Source: Actinomycetales bacterium (GTDB lineage: Bacteria > Actinomycetota > Actinomycetes > Actinomycetales > Kineosporiaceae). From it: a DNA stretch of 38,961 nt. Location of the stretch: contig JAAYAH010000186.1 of the NCBI GenBank assembly GCA_012719445.1, positions 1-38,961 on the forward strand, written 5' to 3'. The translations under genes and the position numbers were made by a program. The notes beneath the pieces were generated by a model. The model was not told where the DNA came from and searched no databases. It saw only the letters and a list, made by a program, of their open reading frames with translations. Below, one piece after another: positions 22,691 to 34,044 of the stretch. How positions within the stretch are numbered: position 1 is the first letter of the stretch; every line of letters begins with the position of its first letter.

Positions 22691-23716
22691 ATGTCGGCCC
22701 GACGCCGGAGGATGATGCGCCGGCTCGTCGACGGCGCTGTCGACGTCGTGAGTGACCGGGCGCCGTGGCTGTCCGATCACGCCTACCGGGTGGTGGCCAC
22801 CCCGATGCAGTGGGTGGACCCGGGCGGTGGAGCCCGTACCGCCGAGGCCCGTCTTGACGGCATCCGGGAGCGGGTCACCGGCATGGCGGTGAGCGGACGG
22901 ATCCCGCGGGCCGAGCAACGGCGGATCAGACGGGACCTGGACCGCACCCGGGAGGACCTCGACAGGATCGCCCCGCGCCTGCCTGCCGTGCAGGCCAGGG
23001 CCCTCGCCGTCCGGTTGACCGCCTATGCCGAGGTCCTCGGGACGCTCCCCGGAGCGCCGGCAGCACCCGGGAGGAGACCGGTCCGAGCCCGGGACGCCGT
23101 CGTCCTGGCCGGGACGGGTGCCGTCGCGTGGACCGGTCTCCTCCTGCCGGCTGCGGGCACCGTCGTCGTGGAGGGCGGGCTCGTCGCCGGTGCGGTCACG
23201 GCCGTCGGGCTCGTCGCGGCACGCGGCAGGCGGGAACGCAGGGAGCGGGTCGGCGCCCTCGTCGCCGCGTTGGCCCAGGTGGACGGCGCGATCGGCGGCG
23301 CGGACGGGGTCGACGCCCGGGCGCTCGACCGGGACCGTCGTGACCTGGTCGCACGCGCCCTGTTGCCGGGTCGTCTCGACGGCCGCGGCATCGAGACGTT
23401 GCGCCGGATCGACACCCACCTGGACGACCTGTTGATCCGGCTGGTGCAGGGCGACCTCGCGGCCGACGCCTCCCATCTCGTCCGGGCCACCGTCACCCGG
23501 TACCTGCCGGACACCCTGGAGCCGTTCCTCGTCCTGGCCGATCCCCACACCGTCGTCCGGGGACGGCCGGCGGCCGTCGAGGTGGCCGACCAGCTCGCCT
23601 CGATCGAGAGCGGTCTGGCCGAGGCCGCCCGACGCCCCTCCCGCCAGGCCCCGGAGACCCTCCTGTTCCACCAGGGGGAGTTCCTGCGCTCGAAGTTCGG
23701 TGAGTCCCCGACGTGA
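22691..23716 (+). CDS. Membrane-associated helical protein of unknown function
   Basis: A 341-aa Arg-rich, strongly helical protein. Residues about 55-110 look like a coiled coil (RIRRDLDRTREDLDRIAPRL). Two adjacent hydrophobic helices at about 138-177 (DAVVLAGTGAVAWTGLLLPA, then VVVEGGLVAGAVTAVGLVAA) form a hairpin, so both ends should be cytoplasmic. The C-terminal half is helical with DTHLDDLLIRLVQGDLAADA. I do not recognise a family. The ATG at 22691 is chosen over an upstream frame extension because GGAGGGAAAGG stands 6-16 bases before it. It is isolated between a terminator and the SDR gene. Confidence 0.8.
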   Translation: MSARRRRMMRRLVDGAVDVVSDRAPWLSDHAYRVVATPMQWVDPGGGARTAEARLDGIRERVTGMAVSGRIPRAEQRRIRRDLDRTREDLDRIAPRLPAVQARALAVRLTAYAEVLGTLPGAPAAPGRRPVRARDAVVLAGTGAVAWTGLLLPAAGTVVVEGGLVAGAVTAVGLVAARGRRERRERVGALVAALAQVDGAIGGADGVDARALDRDRRDLVARALLPGRLDGRGIETLRRIDTHLDDLLIRLVQGDLAADASHLVRATVTRYLPDTLEPFLVLADPHTVVRGRPAAVEVADQLASIESGLAEAARRPSRQAPETLLFHQGEFLRSKFGESPT

Positions 23717-23829
23717 GCCGGTCGCCGGGCTCACCCTGCCCGCCGGTCCCGTCGCCGGGTGACAGCGCCGGGTGACGGTGCCGGGTAATCCGGATGCGTA
23801 CCGGCGCCGTCGTGGTCCATCGTCGACGC

Positions 23830-24615
23830 GTGCCGACGACCCCGCTGGAGAACCGCGTCCTCATCGTGACCGGGGCGAGCCGTCGTGTCGCCATCGGCGC
23901 CGCCGTCGCCCGACGGGCCGTTGCGGACGGCGCCGCGGTCCTGCTGCATTCCTGGGTCCCCTACGACCTCGGGCAGCCCTGGGGCGGCGACGTCGAGGGA
24001 CCGCAGGCCCTGGTGGAGGAGCTGCGCCGGCAGGGGGGCCGGGTCGAGCACGTCTCCGCCGACCTCGCCGACCCCGACGCGCCCGCCGCGCTCGTCGAGG
24101 CCGCGCGAGCCGCCTTCGGGCACGTGGACGGTGTCGTGGCGAACCACGCCCGCAGCATCGGGCAGACGTTGGAGAACCTCACCGCGGAGGAGCTGGACGC
24201 CGGCTTCGCGGTCAACACCCGGGCGACGCTGCTGCTGGTCAAGGCGTTCGCCGAGCAGCACGACGACCGGCGGCGCGGCGGACGCGTGCTGCTGTTCACC
24301 TCGGGGCAGTACCACGGCGCGATGCCGGCGGAGCTGCCGTACATCGCCTCGAAGGCGGCGCTGCACGAGATCACCCGCAGTCTCGCGGTCCACCTCATCC
24401 GCCGGGGCATCACGGTCAACTGCGTCAATCCCGGGCCCAACGACACCGGGTACGCCGACGACACGGTGCGGGCCGCCGTGGCAGCGCTCAACCCGGGTGG
24501 GCGCTGGAGCACCCCGACCGACACCGCTGCCCTGGTCGCCTGGCTGCTCAGCGACGAGGCCGAGTGGATCACCGGCCAGACCGTCGCCTCCGACGGCGGC
24601 TGGTCGGCGCGCTGA
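23830..24615 (+). CDS. SDR-family NAD(P)-dependent oxidoreductase
   Basis: A short-chain dehydrogenase/reductase of about 261 aa. The Rossmann nucleotide-binding motif is near the N-terminus (VLIVTGASRRVAIG, a TGxxxGxG variant with the extended form seen in enoyl-ACP/3-oxoacyl-ACP reductase-like members). Also visible are SADLADPDAP, the structural NHA, and the catalytic Ser-Tyr-Lys set in FTSGQYHG and PYIASKAAL. The C-terminus WITGQTVASDGGWS is typical of FabG-like enzymes. The substrate cannot be named. GTG 23830 is preferred because the conserved domain starts there; an upstream ATG at 23794 is possible. It is convergent with the GGDEF gene. Confidence 0.88.
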   Translation: MPTTPLENRVLIVTGASRRVAIGAAVARRAVADGAAVLLHSWVPYDLGQPWGGDVEGPQALVEELRRQGGRVEHVSADLADPDAPAALVEAARAAFGHVDGVVANHARSIGQTLENLTAEELDAGFAVNTRATLLLVKAFAEQHDDRRRGGRVLLFTSGQYHGAMPAELPYIASKAALHEITRSLAVHLIRRGITVNCVNPGPNDTGYADDTVRAAVAALNPGGRWSTPTDTAALVAWLLSDEAEWITGQTVASDGGWSAR

Positions 24616-24675
24616 CCGTCCTGGGCGTCCGGGACGCCGCCCTCGGCCGCCTCGAACACCACCATGGCCCCCGGA

Positions 24676-27540
24676 CTACCTGGGGGCGATGGCTTCCTCG
24701 AGGCCCGACTCCTTCCGCAGCCGGGCCATGGCCGCCGCGTGCATCGCCTCGTCGAACATGACGACCGATCCCGGGCCGAGGGCCTTCGCGTGGTACATCG
24801 CGGTGTCGGCGTCGCGTAGGTACTCGTCCGCGGTGCTGCGCCCGGTGGCGCTCACGGTGATGCCCGCCGCGGCACTGATGGTCCGTGTCCCCTCGGGCAA
24901 CGTCATCGGCGCCGCCAGAGTGGTGAGCAGACACGAGACGACGTCCGGCAGCCTCGGGATGTCGCGGACACCGTCGAGGAGCAGCACGAACTCGTCGCCG
25001 CCGAACCGCGAGACGGTGTCGGTGACACGCACCTCGGAGCTCAACCGGTTGGCCACCTGGACGAGGAGGTCGTCGCCGATCTGGTGGCCGAGGCTGTCGT
25101 TGACCACCTTGAAGCCGTCCAGGTCCAGGAAGACGACCGCGAACATGTGGTCGGGACTGCGTCGGGTGCGCAGGATCGCCCGGTCCAGCCGCTCGAGGAA
25201 GAGGGCACGGTTGGGCAGACCCGTGAGCGTGTCGTGGTGGGCGTCGTACCGCAGCCGTTCCTCGAGCTGCTTGCGTTCGGTGACGTCGGTCATCGACCCC
25301 ACCAGGCGCGAGACCCTCCCCGCCGCGTCGCACACCGACCGGGCCTGGGTGACCATCCATCGGTAGCTGCCGTCCGCGGTACGCAACCGGTGCTCGACCT
25401 CGATCGACGGATCGTGTCCGTTCCGCTGGTGCGCCAGTGCCTGGTCGACGGCGCGCCGGTCCTCCGGATGGACCCGGCTCAGCCACTCCTCCGGAGCCGC
25501 GACGATCTCGTCCTCGGTGTGTCCCAACAGTGCCTTCCATCGGGCCGAGAAGTACACCTCGCCGGTGAGGAGGTCCCAGTCCCACAGGCCGTCGTTGGAG
25601 GCCTCCGCCGCGAGGGCGTAGCGCTCCTCGCTGAGCCGCAGCCGTTCCACCGCGCGTTCCTGGTCCAGCGCCACCGTCAGGAGTACCGCCCAGTGGTTGA
25701 ACCGCTCGAAGGCCGCCTCCTCCAGGACGTCGAAGGGGCCCACCATGGCGAGGAAGCCGTGGTCGCTGCCGTCGAACCGCACGGGCAGCACGAACATGAT
25801 CTCGTCGGCACGTCCGTCGTCCAGGCCGACGAGGGACGCCGGAGGGAAGGCCCTGAGGGCACAGCACTCGTCCCGGCGTCCTCCGCCGCCGTCGTCGCGG
25901 TACGCCCCCACGATCCGCAGGCTCTCGCAGCACCCCTTCTCGTCCGCGTCGGTCCAGAAGGCGAGGCACCCGGCCCGCACCTCGGTGCCGTCGAGCCAGG
26001 TCAGGGAACGGACGTCCACGTGCTGTCGGCGCACCAGGTCCGTACTGATCATGTTGTAACGGCGCTGGATCTCGACGTGCGGGTTCACCACGGCACTGCT
26101 CTGGTTGTACCGGTGGCTCTCGAGTACCCGGGCCATGACGTCGAAGGCGCGCCGTTCCAGCGCGATCCCGGCGAGGACGTCGCCCGGGGCGAGGCGGCCC
26201 GCGACGGCCTGGGCAAGCTCCCGGACCGGAAGCAGCGCGCGCAGCGGGTTCGGGGAGCCCGCCACCACGTGCCGCAGCGCGTCCGCGGCGGCCTTGTCCG
26301 CGGCACCGAGGTCGGCGTCCCGCACGCGTACCACCGCGGCGAACAGCGTGACGAGGTGCTGGACGGCGGCCTGCAGGGTGTGCTGGTGCGTGGCTGTCGG
26401 CTCCTGGTCGCCGTGGAGCGCGTGCCCCAGTTCGGAGACGAACCGGACGGTCAGGTCCTCCAGACCCGGCTGGTTCGTGGCGCCGGACTCCGTGCCGCTC
26501 CGGCAGCCGCAGGACTCCCTGGCGACGAAGGTGACCGGCGTGCAGTGGAGGCCGGGTTCGACGGGGCCTCCCGCCAGGGCTCGCAGGGCGAACGCGCACG
26601 CCGTGGCACCCGCGAGCGTGAAGCTCTGGGCAACCGTGGACAGCGGCGGGTGGTACTCGGCAGCCTCGGTGATGTCGTCGAATCCGACTACCGCCACGTC
26701 GTCCGGCACGCCGACGCCCACCTCGGCCAGGGCCTCGATGAGGGCCATGGCGGTCACGTCGGTGCAGGCCACCACGGCGGTCGGCATCTCGCCCCCGGTC
26801 CGGAGACGGTGGACGGCCACGGCACCGTCGTAGGACTCGTCCAGCCGCCAGGGGACCAGGACGGCCTCCGACGGGACCAGGCCGTTGGCCAGCATCGCCT
26901 CCCGGTACGCCTCGTACCGGATCCAGTCGTCGGCGTTGGCCGGTTCTCTGCCCACGAACGCGATGGCCGTGTGCCCGTGGCCCACGAGGTGGTCGACGGT
27001 CGCCTGGACGCCCTGGCCGTTGTCCGGCACGACGGTGGGGCAGGCGAATCCCTCCGGCGCCTCGTACACGGTCACGACGGGTCGGCCCGTCGCGGCGAAC
27101 GCACGCAGGTAGGAGCAGCCCACGGCCGCCTGGGGGATGACCAGGGCGTCCAGGTGGTCCCAGGCGAGCTCAGCGGCGAACAGCTTCTGCTCGAAGACGC
27201 TGATCCCCGCGTCGTGGGTCTGGATCGCGACGACCCGTGCCCCGTTGGCGGTCGCGGTGTCGATGACACCGGTCAACAGGCTGCCGAAGAAGTAGCCGTG
27301 AACGTTGGGGGCGATGAACCCGATGACGGGTCGGCCGTGCCCGGGACCGGACTCGCAGGTGTCCTCCTCCCGGCAAGGGGCTTCGTCCGCCACTGGAAGC
27401 ACATCGACCGTTCGGATCCCGGGCTGGAGGGGCCGGCAGGACTTTCCCCCGTGCGAGGGATGATCCCCCGACCGGCACGCCCCGCAGCCGGCCGGTGGGT
27501 GACGTGGTCTGTCCCGGTTTCCACCCTGCTGTCCGGTCAC
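24676..27540 (-). CDS. LacI-type sensor / PAS / diguanylate cyclase (EAL lost)
   Basis: A 954-aa cytoplasmic signalling protein. Residues about 71-345 form a LacI/GalR-type periplasmic-binding-like domain (VIGFIAPNVHGYFFGSLL...AVVGFDDITEA) without the DNA-binding HTH, ending in a conserved SCGCR motif. A helical region, a PAS domain (about 645-765, NDGLWDWDLLTGEVYFSARW) and a GGDEF domain follow. GGDEF 847-851 is intact, with an RVTD inhibitory site 9 residues before it, so it should make cyclic di-GMP. It ends at LEEAIAPR, exactly where the upstream paralogue continues into EAL. No TM or signal peptide is seen. The start is uncertain: GTG 27540 has GGGGTGAG nearby, but GTG 27402 or 27393 would fit the paralogue better. 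Likely co-transcribed (49-bp gap) with the next entry. Confidence 0.88.
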   Translation of the reverse strand: MTGQQGGNRDRPRHPPAGCGACRSGDHPSHGGKSCRPLQPGIRTVDVLPVADEAPCREEDTCESGPGHGRPVIGFIAPNVHGYFFGSLLTGVIDTATANGARVVAIQTHDAGISVFEQKLFAAELAWDHLDALVIPQAAVGCSYLRAFAATGRPVVTVYEAPEGFACPTVVPDNGQGVQATVDHLVGHGHTAIAFVGREPANADDWIRYEAYREAMLANGLVPSEAVLVPWRLDESYDGAVAVHRLRTGGEMPTAVVACTDVTAMALIEALAEVGVGVPDDVAVVGFDDITEAAEYHPPLSTVAQSFTLAGATACAFALRALAGGPVEPGLHCTPVTFVARESCGCRSGTESGATNQPGLEDLTVRFVSELGHALHGDQEPTATHQHTLQAAVQHLVTLFAAVVRVRDADLGAADKAAADALRHVVAGSPNPLRALLPVRELAQAVAGRLAPGDVLAGIALERRAFDVMARVLESHRYNQSSAVVNPHVEIQRRYNMISTDLVRRQHVDVRSLTWLDGTEVRAGCLAFWTDADEKGCCESLRIVGAYRDDGGGGRRDECCALRAFPPASLVGLDDGRADEIMFVLPVRFDGSDHGFLAMVGPFDVLEEAAFERFNHWAVLLTVALDQERAVERLRLSEERYALAAEASNDGLWDWDLLTGEVYFSARWKALLGHTEDEIVAAPEEWLSRVHPEDRRAVDQALAHQRNGHDPSIEVEHRLRTADGSYRWMVTQARSVCDAAGRVSRLVGSMTDVTERKQLEERLRYDAHHDTLTGLPNRALFLERLDRAILRTRRSPDHMFAVVFLDLDGFKVVNDSLGHQIGDDLLVQVANRLSSEVRVTDTVSRFGGDEFVLLLDGVRDIPRLPDVVSCLLTTLAAPMTLPEGTRTISAAAGITVSATGRSTADEYLRDADTAMYHAKALGPGSVVMFDEAMHAAAMARLRKESGLEEAIAPR

Positions 27541-27589
27541 GGTGACGTCTCACCCCTGAGCCGTGACACGACACCCGCCGGAAGGGACC

Positions 27590-30500
27590 TCACGGGTGCC
27601 CCCGGAGCCGCTCGGCGGAGACGTCTCGCGGCTGCGTCGGGGGCAGGAACGCGGCAGCGTCCATCGCCGGCACCGGCCGGGAGAAGAGGAACCCCTGGAC
27701 CAGGGGGCAGCCGAGCTCGCGCAGCAGTTCGGCCTCCGCCTCGGTCTCGATCCCCTCGGCGATCACCTCGAGACCCAGCCGGCTCCCGATGTCGATCATC
27801 AGGGTGACCAGCTCCCTGCTTCGCGAGTCGGCCCCCATGCGACCCACGAAGGAACGGTCGATCTTCAAGGCGGAGACGGGAAAGGCCTGGATCGTGGAGA
27901 GCGAGGAGTAGCCGGTCCCGAAGTCGTCGAGGTGCAACGCGAAGCCGTCCTCGCGCAGTCGGCGCATGACGTCGATCGCGGCGTCCCGGTTGTGCACGAT
28001 GACACCCTCGGTCACCTCGATCACCAGCGTGGACGGCGAGACACCGGAGGCCGCCAGCTCCCCCTGGAGGGTCGGCCGCAGTTCGGGGTCCCAGAACTGG
28101 CAGTCGGAGAGGTTGATGCTCACGGTGAAGTCCGCACGGCCTGGTGAGGCGTCGAGCCATGCCCGGGTCTGGCGGCAGGCTTCCCTGATGGTCCATCTCC
28201 CGATCTGGCGAGCCTGGCCCGTGATCTCGGCGACGGGGAGGAAGTCGCCCGGAGCGATCAGCCCCCGCTCGGGGTGCCGCCAACGGATCAACGCCTCGAA
28301 GCCCTGCAGCCACCGGTCCTCCAGCCGGAGGATCGGCTGGTAGTGGAGCTCGAACTGACCGTCGATGATCGCCTTCTCCAGATCCGACTCCAGCTGCAGG
28401 CGTGCCAACGCGCTGACGTGCATCGCCTCGTCGAAGACGACGACCCGACCGGGTCCGAGAGCCTTGGCCCGGTACATCGCGGTGTCGGCGTCCCGCACGC
28501 AGTCCTCGGCGGTCCGGTAGTTCCCGGTGCCGATCGCGATGCCGGCGGAGGAGCTGATCGAGCGCACGGTCCCGGCAAGGAGCAACGGCACCGCCACGAG
28601 CGACAACAGGCGTTCGACGGCGCCCGGCAACTCCAGCGGATCGCGCACGTCCTCGAACAGGATGATGAACTCGTCGCCACCGAACCGGCAGACGGTGTCG
28701 CTGCCCCTGACCTCTGTCGTGAGCCGTTTCGCCACCTGGACCAGCAGTTCGTCACCGATCTGGTGCCCGAGGCTGTCGTTCACCACCTTGAAACTGTCCA
28801 GGTCCAGGAAGACGACGGCGAAGGTGTACCCGGGGTATCGCCGGGAGCGGCTGATCGCCTGCCCCAGCCGCTCGAGGAAGAACGCCCGGTTGGGGAGCCC
28901 GGTCAGCACGTCGTACGACGCGTCATGGCGCAGGCGCTCCTCCAGGCGCTTGCGGACCGTGATGTCGGTCATCGAGCCGACGACCCGGCGCACCTGCCCC
29001 GCCTCGTCGAGCACCGACCTGCCCTGCGTGAGCATCCAGCGGTAGCCGCCGTCCGCGCAGCGCAGCTGGTGCTCGAGCTCTATCGTCGCGGTGCGGCCGG
29101 CGAAATGATCGGCCAGTGCCCGGTCGACGGCACTCCGATCGTCGGGATGGATCCGTTTGAGCCACTCGTCCGGCGTGGCGCCGACCTCGTCCTCGGTGTA
29201 CCCCAGCAACGCCTTCCACCGGGTGGAGTAGTAGACGGCGTCCTCCGTGAGATCCCAGTCCCAGAGCCCGTCGTTCGCAGCCTCCGCGGCGAGAGCGTGG
29301 CGTTCCTCGCTGACCTGGATACGGCGCATCGCCCGTTCGGACGTGATGGCGAGCTCCTGGTCCAACGCGACGGTCAGCAGGACGACCCAGTGGTTGAACC
29401 GCTCAGTCACCTCGTCTCCGCGGATGTCGAGCGCACCGGACAGGGCGAGGAACCCCCAGTCGCTCCCGTCGAAGCGCACGGGCAGCACGAGGCTGACGTC
29501 GCCCGGGTTCGCCCGGGCGAGCTCGATGAACGAGGCGGGTGGGAAGGCGGTGACCTCGCACCGCTCCTCGTGATGCCTGACGGTGCTGCCGTCGGCGTAG
29601 GTGCTGATCAGCCGAAGGACCGTGTCCCGTGGCCCGTCCCGCCCGCTCTCCCACAAGGCGAGGCACCCGACCCGGGCTTCGGTCCCCTCCAACCAGGACA
29701 ACGACCTGACGTCCTGGTGGTACCGGCGCACCAGGTTGGTGCTGATCAGGTTGCGCCGCCGCTGGATCGCGAGGTCCTCGCGGAAGACCGAGAGGCCGCC
29801 ACTCGTGCACTTGTGGCTGCGCAGCAGCCGGGTGGACACCGCGAACGCCTGGCGTTCCAGCCGCTCCGCCACCGCGACGTCATCGGGGTCGAGGCAGGAC
29901 GCCACCTGACGTGCCAACTCGGAGATCGCGCCCAGAGCGCCCAGCGGGGTCTGGGAGTCCGCGGCCAGTCGTTCGAACACTTCGGTGGTGGAGGCCACGA
30001 TTCCGCTGACGTCGGCGGAGGGGGTCCCGGCCACCGTGGTGAGCAGTCCGACGAGACGGTGACCCGCCAGGTCCAGCAGTTGTCGCCGCGCCGGCGTCTG
30101 TTCGCAGTTGGCGAACAGGGCGCCCTCGAGATCCTCGACGAACCTGGCGCAGACGCCGTCGATGCCGGGTGCCAGCGTCTGACCGAGCACTGCGTCACGA
30201 CAGCCGCAGGACTGCCTGACGACCAGCGTCGTCGGCGTGAGATGGAGACCTGGCGCCGGTGGATCGCCGTCGAGCGCGTCGCAGACGAGGGAGCACGCGG
30301 TGGCTCCTGCCAGTGAGAAGCTCTGGGCGACCGTCGACAGCGGCGGCCGGCATCCGGCGGCCTGGGGAATGTCGTCGAATCCGATGAGGGCGATGTCGTC
30401 CGGAACCACGAGGTCGGCCTCGGCGAGCGCGTCGATCAGGGCGATCGCCGTCCCGTCCGTGCACGCGATCACCGCGCTCGGCATCTCCCCCCGGGCACGC

Positions 30501-31090
30501 AACTGGTCGACGGCCCCCGCACCGCGATAGGTCTCGTTCACGTCCCAGGGAACGAGGACCGGGTCCGTGTACGCGAGTCCGTGCGCCAGAACAGCCTCTC
30601 GGTAGGCGGCGTACCGGCTCCAGTCGTCCGCGTTGGCCGGGTCGCGACCGACGAAGGCGATGCGGGTGTGTCCGTGACCGGCGAGATGGTCGACGGCGAC
30701 CCGGACGCCCTGCTCGTTGTCGGGGACCACCGTCGGGCAGGTGAAGTCCTCCGGCGCCTTGTACACCGTCACGACCGGTCGCCCCGACTCCGCGAACGCG
30801 CGGAGGTAGGCGCCGCTCACGGCGTCCATCGTCACGACGAGGGCATCGAAGTGATCCCAGCCCAGGGGTACGGAGAACGGCTCGTCGGAGAACGTGTGTA
30901 TCCCGGCGTCATTGGCCTGAACGGTCACGACACCGACATCACGGGCGGCGGCCACGTCGAGGACCCCGGAGAGCAGGGTCCCGAAGAAGTACCCGTGAGC
31001 GTTGGGCGAGATGACCCCGATGACGCGATGGTCATGGTCGCCGGCCCGTCGGGCACCGTCGGTGCCCGAGGAGTGCGCCACCAACGCCAT
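27590..31090 (-). CDS. LacI-type sensor / PAS / GGDEF / EAL cyclic-di-GMP protein
   Basis: A 1166-aa paralogue of the downstream gene with the complete architecture. The LacI/GalR-type ligand-binding domain (about 23-295, VIGVISPNAHGYFFGTLLSG) ends in SCGCR. Next are a helical region, PAS (about 604-720), GGDEF (804-808, with RGSD at 795-798) and EAL (932-934 within FEALIRW). The EAL domain keeps the metal and catalytic landmarks SINLS, EVTE, LDDFGTGYSSL, KIDRSFV and AEGIET, so both synthesis and hydrolysis of cyclic di-GMP are possible. The ligand is probably a sugar, by family. The ATG at 31090 is chosen because the extended frame to 31327 would run back through the sdh terminator; no ideal ribosome-binding site is present (AGGAGGG lies 27 bases upstream). 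Confidence 0.9.
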   Translation of the reverse strand: MALVAHSSGTDGARRAGDHDHRVIGVISPNAHGYFFGTLLSGVLDVAAARDVGVVTVQANDAGIHTFSDEPFSVPLGWDHFDALVVTMDAVSGAYLRAFAESGRPVVTVYKAPEDFTCPTVVPDNEQGVRVAVDHLAGHGHTRIAFVGRDPANADDWSRYAAYREAVLAHGLAYTDPVLVPWDVNETYRGAGAVDQLRARGEMPSAVIACTDGTAIALIDALAEADLVVPDDIALIGFDDIPQAAGCRPPLSTVAQSFSLAGATACSLVCDALDGDPPAPGLHLTPTTLVVRQSCGCRDAVLGQTLAPGIDGVCARFVEDLEGALFANCEQTPARRQLLDLAGHRLVGLLTTVAGTPSADVSGIVASTTEVFERLAADSQTPLGALGAISELARQVASCLDPDDVAVAERLERQAFAVSTRLLRSHKCTSGGLSVFREDLAIQRRRNLISTNLVRRYHQDVRSLSWLEGTEARVGCLALWESGRDGPRDTVLRLISTYADGSTVRHHEERCEVTAFPPASFIELARANPGDVSLVLPVRFDGSDWGFLALSGALDIRGDEVTERFNHWVVLLTVALDQELAITSERAMRRIQVSEERHALAAEAANDGLWDWDLTEDAVYYSTRWKALLGYTEDEVGATPDEWLKRIHPDDRSAVDRALADHFAGRTATIELEHQLRCADGGYRWMLTQGRSVLDEAGQVRRVVGSMTDITVRKRLEERLRHDASYDVLTGLPNRAFFLERLGQAISRSRRYPGYTFAVVFLDLDSFKVVNDSLGHQIGDELLVQVAKRLTTEVRGSDTVCRFGGDEFIILFEDVRDPLELPGAVERLLSLVAVPLLLAGTVRSISSSAGIAIGTGNYRTAEDCVRDADTAMYRAKALGPGRVVVFDEAMHVSALARLQLESDLEKAIIDGQFELHYQPILRLEDRWLQGFEALIRWRHPERGLIAPGDFLPVAEITGQARQIGRWTIREACRQTRAWLDASPGRADFTVSINLSDCQFWDPELRPTLQGELAASGVSPSTLVIEVTEGVIVHNRDAAIDVMRRLREDGFALHLDDFGTGYSSLSTIQAFPVSALKIDRSFVGRMGADSRSRELVTLMIDIGSRLGLEVIAEGIETEAEAELLRELGCPLVQGFLFSRPVPAMDAAAFLPPTQPRDVSAERLRGHP

Positions 31091-31263
31091 AGACGGAGAG
31101 TCGGCAGCGGCGCTGTCCCTCCTGAAGGACAGGTGGTCGAACCCACAGGTGACCCAGGGGTGTCGCCGCCGACGTGTGGGGTGCAACCGAACGATTCGGG
31201 CGGACGAAGGACCGCTCTCGTGGGTGGACCCGCCGCGAGGCCGCCGTCCGGCTCGCACAGCGG

Positions 31264-31301
31264 ACTGGCGGGCTCCCCCGGTCATGGGGGAGCCCGCCAG
31301 T
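31264..31301 (-). terminator. Terminator of the sdhCAB operon
   Basis: A perfect 16-bp stem (ACTGGCGGGCTCCCCC, 31264-31279, pairing with 31286-31301) with a 6-base loop, 36 bases after the sdhB stop on the minus strand. Confidence 0.92.
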
Positions 31302-31336
31302 CGTGCCCGGCCGTGGCCGGAGACCACCCTGCTGGG

Positions 31337-32076
31337 TCAGAGACCTCGCACCAGCGAGGTGCGGAGGTCCTTGTTGAGCTGACTGATGACGTCGAACGGG
31401 ATGCTCTTGGGGCAGGCGTCGGCGCATGCGCCGACGTTGGTGCAGCCGCCGAACCCCTCGGCGTCGTGCTGGTTGAGCATCTTCACGATGCGAGCGGCCC
31501 GCTCCGGCTGGCCCTGCGGCAACTCCCCGAGGTGGGTGACCTTGGCACCGATGAACAGCATCGCGGCCGCGTTCGGGCAGGCTGCGACGCAGGCCCCGCA
31601 GCCGATGCAGGCCGCCGTGTCGAAGGCGCGGTCGGCGTTCTTCTTCGGCACCGGCGTCGCATGGGCCTCCGGGGCCGCGCCGGTGCTCACCGAGATGAAG
31701 CCGCCGGCGGCGATGATCCGGTCGAGCGGGCTGCGGTCGACGACGAGGTCGCGCAGCACCGGGAAGGGGTCGGCCCGCAGCGGCTCGATCGTGATCGTGT
31801 CGCAGTCCTTGAACGACCGCATGTGCAGCTGACAGGTCGTCGTCACCCGGGGGCCGTGCGGCTCCCCGTTGATGACCAGACCGCACATGCCGCAGATGCC
31901 CTCACGGCAGTCGCTGTCGAACTCCACCGGCTCCTCGCCCTTGGCGATGAGCTGCTCGTTGAGGACGTCGAGCATCTCCAGGAACGACATGTCCGGGGAC
32001 ACGTCGTCGAGCCGGTAGGTGACCAGCTTCCCCGTGGCGTTGGGTCCGGCCTGACGCCAGATCTTGAGATTGATCT

Positions 32077-32080
<4 letters not shown>
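31337..32080 (-). CDS. sdhB: Succinate dehydrogenase iron-sulfur subunit
   Basis: A 247-aa iron-sulfur subunit that carries electrons from the flavin to the quinone site in complex II. The [2Fe-2S] ligands are Cys58, Cys63, Cys66 and Cys83 ([11 protein letters not shown]...C). The [4Fe-4S]/[3Fe-4S] motifs are [12 protein letters not shown] (Cys158, 161, 164, 168) and [12 protein letters not shown] (Cys213, 219, 223). Length and motif spacing match actinobacterial SdhB of the sdhCAB type. The GTG start overlaps the sdhA stop (GTGA, 32077-32080), so it is translationally coupled. A strong terminator closes the operon. Confidence 0.97.
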
Positions 32081-34032
<1,952 letters not shown>

Positions 34033-34044
34033 GGGTCGCATCCT

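Noticed and set aside
25084-30316. Long plus-strand frames opposite the GGDEF genes
   Set aside because: Shadows; the minus strand encodes intact PAS, GGDEF and EAL motifs.
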